Of a stretch of DNA of 20,588 nt, positions 1 through 5,985 are shown one piece after another. This stretch comes from Kiritimatiellia bacterium (GTDB taxonomy: Bacteria > Verrucomicrobiota > Kiritimatiellia > RFP12 > DVOR01). The position numbers were made by a program, and so were the translations under genes. The DNA lies in NCBI GenBank assembly GCA_017548245.1, contig JAFYMU010000169.1, forward strand, positions 1 to 20,588. The letters run 5' to 3'. Under the pieces are notes generated by a model that ran no database searches, was not told the origin of the DNA, and saw only the letters and a list, made by a program, of their open reading frames with translations. The stretch's first letter is position 1, and the number at the start of each line of letters is the position of its first letter.

Positions 1-1
1 A

Positions 2-895
2 CACTATCAGTTGAACATGGACATCATCGGTTCGCAAGATGTGCTTTGCGAAGCTGAGATTTTGGGCGCCGCCGTGTGGGCGATGCGCGCGATGGGCATG
101 CCGGATAACGCTTGGCACATCCATGTGTCGAGCCGCGCCTTGTTGGGTGAATTGCTCGCCGTGAGTGGCATTGCTGAAGCGCAGCATCCTGCCGTCTTTA
201 TCGCTTTGGACAAGCGTGGTAAGATTTCGGATGAAGAAATCGCCTCCTTGTTGCGTGCAGAAGGGTTGGATGACAGCGCAATCGAAAAGACCTTTAAGTT
301 GTTGGCCGTGAACTCGCTTGACGAAGCGGCTGCTTTGGCGGGTGCGGATTCGCCTGCAATTCAGAATCTCAAGGCCTTGTTTGAAACAGCAAAGGCAATG
401 GGCTACGCTGATTTGTTGATGTTCGACATCGCCGTGATTCGCGGTTTGTCCTACTACACGGGTATTGTCTTTGAAGCCTTTGATGCGCAACGCAAGTTCC
501 GCGCGATCTTCGGTGGCGGCCGCTATGACTCGCTCTTGGCGTTGGTTGGTGGCCAACCGATGCCGGCTGTTGGTATGGGCTTTGGTGACGTGGTCGTGGG
601 CGAAGTGCTGCGCGAAATCCTCGGTGAAGAAGCACCTGTGGCTCGTGAAGGCTACTGCGTGGGCTACATGACGGACGCAGAACGTCCGGCCGCGATTGCC
701 TTGGCAACCCGTTTGCGCGCAGAAAATCAGCGCGTGGATTTGTCGCTGACGGCGCAGAAGCCGAAGCATTTCTTCGGTAAAGCCGGTAACTCGAGCGCCC
801 GTTTTGCCATCTTTTTGGGCCCAGATGATGTGGCTTCTGGCGTGGCCCAAGTGAAGGATTTGCAGACGCGCGATGCGCAACAAATGAAACTTTAA
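2..895 (+). CDS. hisS: Histidyl-tRNA synthetase, 3' part (5' end outside window)
   Basis: The reading frame is open from the window edge and covers about 297 residues. HisRS charges tRNA-His with histidine in the cytoplasm. The first residues, HYQLNMDIIG, match the end of class II motif 2. Further on are the histidine-binding segment RGLSYYTGIVFE and the motif 3 region AIFGGGRYDSLL followed by PAVGMGFGDVV. Canonical HisRS has RGLDYY; the S here resembles the organelle/plant-like branch, which as I recall has RGLAYY. The last ~85 residues (from GYCVGYMTD) form an anticodon-binding domain, which HisZ normally lacks. That, with the long-form HisG downstream, favours a true HisRS over the HisZ regulatory paralogue. 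The internal TTG at 11 and ATG at 17 are not the gene start. Confidence 0.85.
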   Translation, partial: HYQLNMDIIGSQDVLCEAEILGAAVWAMRAMGMPDNAWHIHVSSRALLGELLAVSGIAEAQHPAVFIALDKRGKISDEEIASLLRAEGLDDSAIEKTFKLLAVNSLDEAAALAGADSPAIQNLKALFETAKAMGYADLLMFDIAVIRGLSYYTGIVFEAFDAQRKFRAIFGGGRYDSLLALVGGQPMPAVGMGFGDVVVGEVLREILGEEAPVAREGYCVGYMTDAERPAAIALATRLRAENQRVDLSLTAQKPKHFFGKAGNSSARFAIFLGPDDVASGVAQVKDLQTRDAQQMKL

Positions 896-905
896 CGGTT
901 AAGAC

Positions 906-934
906 TTGCTACAAACGCTGATTTGTGGCATACT
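906..934 (+). promoter_or_regulatory. Candidate sigma70-type promoter of hisG
   Basis: A -35-like TTGCTA at 906-911 and a -10-like CATACT at 929-934 are separated by 17 nt, each matching consensus at 4 of 6 positions. The region lies in the 76-nt gap between hisS and hisG. Read-through from hisS is also possible, because no terminator is visible in the gap. Confidence 0.4.
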
Positions 935-971
935 ATGCGCGTTTTTTAACTAAAAAGGATTTATTTTTATT

Positions 972-1841
972 ATGTCGATTGCTCTTGGTTTGCCGAAAGG
1001 TTCGCTGCAAGACTCCACGTTTAATTTGATGAAGCGTGCAGGTTTTTCGATCTCTTGCTCTTCGCGTTCCTACATTCCAACTGTGAATGACCCTGAATTG
1101 AAGTGCCGCTTGATTCGTCCGCAGGAAATTGCGCGTTATGTGGAATTGGGCCTCTTGGATGCAGGTATTACAGGCTTTGACTGGATTTACGAAAACGGTT
1201 CTGACGTACACGAAGTTTGCGAAATGTGCTACTCCAAGGCCACAAGCCGCCCTGTTCGCTGGGTGGTGGCTGTGCCGAACGATTCGCCCATTCAGTCCGT
1301 GAAGGATTTGGAAGGTAAGCGCATCGCAACTGAAGCCGTTGGCTTGGCTCGCCGCTATTTGGAACAGAATGGCGTGAACGCAACGGTTGAATTCTCCTGG
1401 GGCGCAACGGAAGTGAAGGCTCCTGAATTGGTGGACGCCATCATCGAATTGACCGAAACCGGCAGTTCCTTGCGCGCCAATAACTTGCGCATCATTGATA
1501 CCGTTTTGACTTCGACCACCCGTTTGATTGCTAACAAGACGGCGTGGAATGACCCTGCAAAGCGCGAAAAGATCGAACAGATCGCTATGTTGCTTCAGGG
1601 TGCCTTGGCTGCCGAAAGCCGCGTTCTCTTGAAGATGAACGCGCCTGAAAGCCAAGTGCCTGCTATTACGAATCTTCTGCCCTCGCTTCATGCACCTACC
1701 GTGAATCGTATCAGCTCTGATGGCTGGGTCGCGATTGAAACGGTAATTCTCGAAGATGAGGTAAGAGATATTATTCCCGCGCTGCGTGCCGCAGGTGCGC
1801 AGGGCATCATTGAACTGGCCCTCAACAAGGTCATTTTCTAA
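972..1841 (+). CDS. hisG: ATP phosphoribosyltransferase, long form
   Basis: The 289-residue protein catalyses the first step of histidine synthesis, joining ATP and PRPP to form phosphoribosyl-ATP. It starts [12 protein letters not shown], the usual HisG N-terminus. The PRPP-binding signature [20 protein letters not shown] lies at residues 152-171. The length and the C-terminal stretch with [12 protein letters not shown] and a closing [12 protein letters not shown] show the long form with its own ACT-like regulatory domain, which binds histidine for feedback inhibition and does not need HisZ. The start at 972 is supported by AAGGA at 955-959, though the 12-nt spacing is a little long. No other his genes are in the window; the next gene is the AURKAIN peptide, 24 nt downstream. 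Confidence 0.93.
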   Translation: MSIALGLPKGSLQDSTFNLMKRAGFSISCSSRSYIPTVNDPELKCRLIRPQEIARYVELGLLDAGITGFDWIYENGSDVHEVCEMCYSKATSRPVRWVVAVPNDSPIQSVKDLEGKRIATEAVGLARRYLEQNGVNATVEFSWGATEVKAPELVDAIIELTETGSSLRANNLRIIDTVLTSTTRLIANKTAWNDPAKREKIEQIAMLLQGALAAESRVLLKMNAPESQVPAITNLLPSLHAPTVNRISSDGWVAIETVILEDEVRDIIPALRAAGAQGIIELALNKVIF

Positions 1842-1865
1842 CCCAACACACCAAGGAGCACGAAC

Positions 1866-1952
1866 GTGGGTTCTATCAAGAAAAAACGTCGCGCCAAGAT
1901 GTCCAAGCACAAATACCGCAAACGCATCAAGGCCAACCGTCACAAGAAGTAA
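1866..1952 (+). CDS. AURKAIN/COX24-type small basic protein (mS38/bS22-like ribosomal peptide)
   Basis: This 28-codon gene is easily missed by gene callers. It starts with GTG at 1866, has a strong Shine-Dalgarno AAGGAG at 1853-1858 seven nt upstream, and ends in TAA just before a terminator. The peptide begins MGSIKKKRRAKMSKHKYR and ends NRHKK; it is almost entirely Lys, Arg and His. The GSxxKKRRxKMxKHKxRK pattern is that of the AURKAIN/COX24 C-terminal family, which includes mitochondrial mS38 and the mycobacterial small-subunit peptide bS22, both near the decoding region of the small subunit. A ribosomal role here is inferred from that family. It probably shares a transcript with hisG. Confidence 0.8.
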   Translation: MGSIKKKRRAKMSKHKYRKRIKANRHKK

Positions 1953-1967
1953 GCCTTGTGCTTGCTG

Positions 1968-2000
1968 AAAAGCCTCGGGTCTCCCGGGGCTTTTCTTTTT
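1968..2000 (+). terminator. Intrinsic terminator after hisG and the small ribosomal peptide
   Basis: A 12-bp stem has left arm AAAAGCCTCGGG at 1968-1979 and right arm CCCGGGGCTTTT at 1983-1994, with one U-G wobble and a 3-nt loop. It is followed by CTTTTT. Confidence 0.85.
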
Positions 2001-2110
2001 ATCTGCGGCTGATATCGGTTTTATCTACGCCTTGTTTTGCTTCGCCTACGTCTCGTAAGGGCTTTATCTGCATCTTGCTTTGTTCGCGTCCTTTTAGGGC
2101 TTTATCTACG
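1998..2110 (+). repeat. Four copies of a TTTATCTRC(G) motif
   Basis: Copies lie at 1998-2007 (TTTATCTGCG), 2020-2029 (TTTATCTACG), 2063-2071 (TTTATCTGC, then A) and 2101-2110 (TTTATCTACG). The last two sit in an exact 12-mer AGGGCTTTATCT at 2058-2069 and 2096-2107. The first copy overlaps the T-tract of the terminator. Function unknown. Confidence 0.6.
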
Positions 2111-2400
2111 TCGTTCTATTTCTTTGGTTTGCGCGGGGGCCGTGCTTTCGCTGCGTCTTGTTGTGTGTGTGAAATAAGGGTAGGGGCCTGATTGGTGGTA
2201 GAGGGGGTGGCATTGAGGTGGGGATAAGTGGAAGGAGGAGGGGATTTCGTGTAATGCGCAAGTGAAGTAACGCAGCTTTTTAAAATCGTTTCAAATAAGG
2301 GCAAAAAAGGGTCACACAAGAATTAAAAAAAGAAAACAAGATAAAGTGTTTGTAATTAAAAGGATTTGAATTATTTAGAAAGCCTGAAAAAGGCTAATTA

Positions 2401-2448
2401 ATACTATATATTGTGTGTTGACACGTCTGTGTGTAGCATATATTGTTT
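2401..2448. promoter_or_regulatory. Pair of NrdR-box-like operators upstream of nrdD
   Basis: The 16-mer at 2401-2416 (ATACTATATATTGTGT) matches the NrdR box consensus acaCwAtATaTwGtgt, as I recall it, at 15 of 16 positions. A weaker box at 2433-2448 (GTAGCATATATTGTTT) matches 11 of 16. Starts are 32 bp apart, about three helical turns, with a 16-bp gap, which is the typical arrangement of paired NrdR boxes. Box 2 overlaps the -35 of the downstream promoter, so binding should repress nrdD. NrdR itself is not encoded in the window. Confidence 0.8.
2418..2446 (+). promoter_or_regulatory. Candidate upstream promoter of nrdD
   Basis: A perfect TTGACA at 2418-2423 is followed after 17 nt by TATTGT at 2441-2446. 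It lies between and partly across the two NrdR boxes. Confidence 0.5.
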
Positions 2449-2475
2449 GACAAGCCTTTTTATCTTTCGTATTCT
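2447..2475 (+). promoter_or_regulatory. Main sigma70-type promoter of nrdDG
   Basis: A perfect TTGACA at 2447-2452 is followed after 17 nt by TATTCT at 2470-2475. Transcription should begin near 2482, giving a leader of about 80 nt. The -35 starts within NrdR box 2. Confidence 0.75.
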
Positions 2476-2563
2476 ATTGCACGTTTCATCTGCATTTTAA
2501 GCATGTCGCGTGATGTGCTAGTCAGATACCTCCACTTCCTGAAACTCTGAGGAGTTCCACAAC

Positions 2564-4879
2564 ATGATTAAGACCGTAATCAAGCGTGATGGACGTCAAG
2601 TGCCGTTCAATCTCGCTAAGATTGCTACGGCAATCTTGAAGGCCTTGGCGCAAACCCGTACCAGCGAACAACTTGCTGATAAAGATGACTTCGAATTGGA
2701 AGCATTGGCAAACAAGTTGGCTGAAGAAGCAACGCGTAAGGTGACGATTGAAGCGCCTGATATCGAACAGATTCAAGACGCTGTTGAACGCGTGTTGATG
2801 GATCATAATTTCCCCAATACTGCAAAGAGCTACATTCTCTATCGTGCAGATCGTTCGCGTGCTCGTGAACGCAACACGAAGTTGATGCGTACCCTCTCGG
2901 ACATCGTCTACTCGTCGGCAAAGGACTCGGATGTCAAGCGTGAAAACGCAAACATTGACGGTGATACCGCAATGGGTTCGATGTTGAAGTTCGGTTCGGA
3001 GAGCTCGAAGCAGTTCTACATTGACAATATGTTGCGTCCGGAAGTGGCGCGTGCTCACGAGCAGGGCGACATCCATATCCATGACTTGGACTTCTATAGC
3101 TTGACGATGACGTGCTGCCAGATTGACTTGGTCGATTTGTTGGGCCGCGGTTTCAGCACGGGCCATGGTTTCCTCCGTCCGCCGCGTGATATCCGTTCGT
3201 TCGCTGCTTTGGCTTGCATCGCTATTCAGTCGAACCAGAACGACCAGCACGGTGGTCAGTCGGTGCCGAACTTCGATTACGCCATGGCCAACGGTGTGCG
3301 TATGACCTATACGCGTCACTACAAGTCGGCAATGCGCGAAGCCATTGAATTGCTCTGCAACGACAAGGAATTGGCCGCACGCTTTGAAGTCGCAGGCGCT
3401 CCGACGATTGCTCAGGCTGATGACGCTGCCTATTTGACGGCAGAAGCCGATGCATTGCGCGCCGCAGGCGTTGAAGAAGCCTTGATTCCGCGTATTCAGT
3501 CCTTTGTGCGTGACCACGCTTGGGCTGACACCGATCGTGACACCTATCAGGCAATGGAAGCCTTGGTGCACAACTTGAACTCGATGCACTCGCGTGCAGG
3601 TGCTCAGACACCGTTCTCCTCCATCAACTATGGTACGGATGTGACCCCTGAAGGTCGCATGGTGATGAAGAACCTCTTGAAGGCAACGCAGGCGGGTTTG
3701 GGTGATGGTGAAACGCCGATCTTCCCGATTCAGATCTTCCGCGTGAAGAAGGGCGTGAACTGCGATCCCGATGATCCGAACTACGACCTCTTCAAGTTGG
3801 CTTGCGAAGTGAGCGCCAAGCGCCTCTTCCCGAACTTCTGCTTCCAGGATGCTCCGTTCAACGCCGCACTCTATCGCGAAGGCCATCCGGAAACGGAAAT
3901 CAGCTACATGGGTTGCCGCACCCGCGTGGGCACGAACGTCTACGATCCCTCGAAGTCGCAGGTGTGGAAGCGCGGTAACTTGAGCTTCACCTCCATTAAC
4001 TTGCCGCGCCTGGCCATTCAGAGCCATGGCAACATCCGCACGTTCTACGCTCAGTTGGACGACATGTTGCAGTTGGTGCGTGACCAGTTGTTGGATCGCT
4101 TCGAAGTGCAGGCACGCAAGCGCGTTCGCAACTTCCCTTACTTGATGGGCGAGGGCATCTGGTTGGATTCTGAAAAGTTGAGCCCCGATGACGAAGTGCG
4201 CGAAGTGATTAAGCACGGTTCGTTGACCTTCGGCTTCATCGGTTTGGCAGAAACCTTGAAGAGCTTGATTGGTAAGCACCACGGCGAAAGCGCTGAAGCA
4301 CAGAAGTTGGGTCTCGAAATCGTAACGCATATGCGTGACTACGCTGATCGTTGCGCTAAGGAAACGGGTTTGAACTTCACCTTGATCGGTACGCCCGCAG
4401 AGGGCCTTTCGGGTCGCTTCGTGCGAATGGACCGCAAGCGTTTCGGTTCCATCTCCGAAATCACCGACCGTGAATACTACACCAACTCCTTCCACGTGCC
4501 GGTCTACTTCCCCATCAGCGCCTTCCGTAAGGTCGAGATTGAAGCACCGTATCATGCCTTGACGAATGGTGGTCACATCACCTACGTGGAATTGAACGGT
4601 AAGATGGCTGACAATCCTGAAGCCTTTGAAAAGATTGTGCGTCACATGGCGGCATGCGGCATCGGTTACGGTTCGGTCAACCACCCGTTGGATCGCGACC
4701 CCGTCTGCGGTTATCGCGGCATCATCGACGACGTGTGCCCCAATTGCGGCCGTCGCGAAGATGATGGTGGCCCGTGTTTCGAACGTATCCGTCGTATTAC
4801 GGGCTACTTGGTTGGTACCTTGGATCGCTTTAACAACGCCAAGGCCGCTGAAGTCCGCGATCGCGTGAAACACCTCTAA
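2564..4879 (+). CDS. nrdD: Anaerobic (class III) ribonucleoside-triphosphate reductase
   Basis: This 771-residue glycyl-radical enzyme reduces ribonucleotides to deoxyribonucleotides without oxygen. Residues 1-95 form an ATP-cone (starts MIKTVIKRDGRQVPFNLAKI), the allosteric site for overall activity. Candidate catalytic cysteines are in TCCQ (Cys184/185) and MGCRTR (Cys451). Near the C-terminus, DPVC and CPNC form a zinc-type site, then RRITGYLVG carries the glycyl radical (Gly747), followed by RFN..K and RVKH. The start has GAGGAG at 2549-2554, 9 nt upstream. The gene contains no TTA, CTA or TCA codon, which suggests strong expression. NrdG, its activase, follows 110 nt downstream. Confidence 0.95.
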   Translation: MIKTVIKRDGRQVPFNLAKIATAILKALAQTRTSEQLADKDDFELEALANKLAEEATRKVTIEAPDIEQIQDAVERVLMDHNFPNTAKSYILYRADRSRARERNTKLMRTLSDIVYSSAKDSDVKRENANIDGDTAMGSMLKFGSESSKQFYIDNMLRPEVARAHEQGDIHIHDLDFYSLTMTCCQIDLVDLLGRGFSTGHGFLRPPRDIRSFAALACIAIQSNQNDQHGGQSVPNFDYAMANGVRMTYTRHYKSAMREAIELLCNDKELAARFEVAGAPTIAQADDAAYLTAEADALRAAGVEEALIPRIQSFVRDHAWADTDRDTYQAMEALVHNLNSMHSRAGAQTPFSSINYGTDVTPEGRMVMKNLLKATQAGLGDGETPIFPIQIFRVKKGVNCDPDDPNYDLFKLACEVSAKRLFPNFCFQDAPFNAALYREGHPETEISYMGCRTRVGTNVYDPSKSQVWKRGNLSFTSINLPRLAIQSHGNIRTFYAQLDDMLQLVRDQLLDRFEVQARKRVRNFPYLMGEGIWLDSEKLSPDDEVREVIKHGSLTFGFIGLAETLKSLIGKHHGESAEAQKLGLEIVTHMRDYADRCAKETGLNFTLIGTPAEGLSGRFVRMDRKRFGSISEITDREYYTNSFHVPVYFPISAFRKVEIEAPYHALTNGGHITYVELNGKMADNPEAFEKIVRHMAACGIGYGSVNHPLDRDPVCGYRGIIDDVCPNCGRREDDGGPCFERIRRITGYLVGTLDRFNNAKAAEVRDRVKHL

Positions 4880-4922
4880 TTCAAATCCAACAGAGGCGCA
4901 GATAACAGTTTAATGTTCTGCA

Positions 4923-4956
4923 AAGCGTGTTTCGGTGAATTCGCCGAAGCACGCTT
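4923..4956 (+). other. Hairpin between nrdD and nrdG
   Basis: Left arm AAGCGTGTTTCGG at 4923-4935 pairs with right arm CCGAAGCACGCTT at 4944-4956: 13 bp, one U-G wobble, 8-nt loop. No U-tract follows, so it is more likely an mRNA-stabilising or processing element, or a leaky attenuator, than a true terminator. It could lower NrdG relative to NrdD. Confidence 0.65.
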
Positions 4957-4989
4957 CTTCTGACCCCTTGACGCTGCCGCACCGATCAA

Positions 4990-5475
4990 ATGCCACTCAT
5001 GTTACGCATAGCAGGAACGATTCCCGAGTCCATCGTTGATGGGCCAGGGTTCCGTTTTGCATTGTTTACACAAGGCTGTCCGCACCATTGTCCAGGCTGT
5101 CACAATCCTCAAACGCACAATCCAGAGGGTGGGCGACAGGTGTCGTTATTGGCTTTGATGCGACAGATTTGGCAGTCGCGAGCACATATTGATGGGGTGA
5201 CCTTTTCGGGTGGCGACCCCTTCTGCCAACCGCTTCCGTTGTATCACTTAGCACGTTGGTGTCACCGTTTGGGGCTTGATGTGATGGCCTACTCGGGATG
5301 GACATTGGAAGAATTGCGTGCAAAACCCGAGTGCCGTAATCTGTTGAACGAGATTGATATCTTGGTAGATGGGCGTTTTATCATTGCGCGAAAAACCCTT
5401 ACCATGCGTTTTCGAGGCTCTTCTAACCAACGTCTCTACCACCTCAAACACGGCGAAGTCATCTCTGTAGAGTAA
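4990..5475 (+). CDS. nrdG: Anaerobic ribonucleotide reductase activating protein (radical SAM)
   Basis: The 161-residue protein uses a [4Fe-4S] cluster and S-adenosylmethionine to place the glycyl radical on NrdD. The N-terminus (LRIAGTIPESIVDGPGFRF) is typical of the family. The cluster motif CPHHCPGC supplies Cys30, Cys34 and Cys37, and FSGGDPF is the SAM-contacting GGDP-type motif. Length is normal for NrdG (~155-175). The frame is closed by TGA at 4969-4971, so ATG 4990 is the first start available; ATG 4999 is an alternative. Neither has a good Shine-Dalgarno, which with the upstream hairpin suggests low translation. The gene should be co-transcribed with nrdD. Confidence 0.93.
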   Translation: MPLMLRIAGTIPESIVDGPGFRFALFTQGCPHHCPGCHNPQTHNPEGGRQVSLLALMRQIWQSRAHIDGVTFSGGDPFCQPLPLYHLARWCHRLGLDVMAYSGWTLEELRAKPECRNLLNEIDILVDGRFIIARKTLTMRFRGSSNQRLYHLKHGEVISVE

Positions 5476-5546
5476 AAAATGTGACAAAAGGACGCTTTTC
5501 TGCTTTGTATTATGGAAAAGTGCTTTTATTTTTGCTCAAAAACGTG

Positions 5547-5552
5547 TATACT
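5547..5552 (+). promoter_or_regulatory. Candidate -10 element of the yajC-secDF promoter
   Basis: TATACT lies 55 nt upstream of yajC, in a gap with no other strong promoter. No good -35 is visible at 16-18 nt spacing, only T-rich sequence around 5524-5529. The predicted leader contains the 10-bp palindrome GAAACGTTTC at 5586-5595. Confidence 0.45.
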
Positions 5553-5607
5553 ACCCTAACAATTTGAGTTGGAAAGAAAAATTTTGAAACGTTTCCAAGG
5601 ATAAACA

Positions 5608-5970
5608 ATGAACGAGACCGTACAGTCGACGCCTGCCGCAGTTACTGCAGGTACTACACAACCCGTTGATGCACAGCCTGCTCAAGCACCGCAGGGTAGC
5701 ATGTTGGGTGGCTTCCTCCCCATCATTTTGATTTTTGGTGTGTTTTATTTCATGATGATTCGCCCGCAGCAGCGCAAGGAAAAAGAACGTCAGAAGATGA
5801 TTGCTGCGCTCCGTGCTGGTCGTCGCGTGTCCTTCGCTGGTGGTTTGATTGGTACCATCGTTGAAGCCAAGGATGAAACGTTCGTGATTGAAATTTGTTC
5901 GGGTACAACGGTTGAAGTGGCTCGTGGAGCCGTCGTCGCCGCGTTGGACTTGGATGTCGAACAAAAGTAA
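5608..5970 (+). CDS. yajC: Preprotein translocase subunit YajC
   Basis: This 120-residue inner-membrane protein associates with SecDF and SecYEG. A disordered, Ala/Gln/Pro-rich N-terminus of about 30 residues precedes one membrane helix (residues 35-51, GFLPIILIFGVFYFMMI), followed directly by the family hallmark RPQQRKEKERQ. The cytoplasmic tail has GRRVSFAGGLIGTIVEA, a strongly conserved YajC segment. AAGGA at 5597-5601 sits 6 nt upstream of the ATG. The gene is 15 nt from secDF in the same frame, the usual yajC-secD order. No TTA, CTA or TCA codon is used. Confidence 0.95.
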   Translation: MNETVQSTPAAVTAGTTQPVDAQPAQAPQGSMLGGFLPIILIFGVFYFMMIRPQQRKEKERQKMIAALRAGRRVSFAGGLIGTIVEAKDETFVIEICSGTTVEVARGAVVAALDLDVEQK

Positions 5971-5985
5971 GTTGGAGCAGTAACA

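Larger units (their letters stand above)
2001..2563. other. Gene-free region upstream of nrdD
   Basis: I see no credible gene in these 563 bases. From the left it holds short TTTATCTRCG-type repeats up to about 2110, a GT-rich stretch, a G-rich purine tract at 2178-2243 and an A-rich stretch from about 2280. A small hairpin has arms AGCCT at 2381-2385 and AGGCT at 2391-2395. The NrdR-box-like operators and promoters of nrdD follow. Short ORFs on either strand here have no ribosome-binding sites and low-complexity translations. Confidence 0.7.

Noticed and set aside
2..895. HisZ, the regulatory subunit of short-form HisG
   Set aside because: A C-terminal anticodon-binding domain is present, and the neighbouring HisG is the long form that does not need HisZ.
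896..971. Histidine leader-peptide attenuator for hisG
   Set aside because: No run of histidine codons and no alternative hairpins are visible in the 76-nt gap.
933..1943. 336-codon open frame on the minus strand over hisG
   Set aside because: Shadow of hisG and the AURKAIN peptide, caused by the same codon avoidance.
1958..2319. Short open frames after the hisG terminator (1958-2191 plus strand, 2116-2319 minus strand)
   Set aside because: They cross the terminator or repeats, lack ribosome-binding sites and give low-complexity products.
2522..4873. 783-codon open frame on the minus strand
   Set aside because: Codon-aligned shadow of nrdD, with no ribosome-binding site and no recognisable motif.
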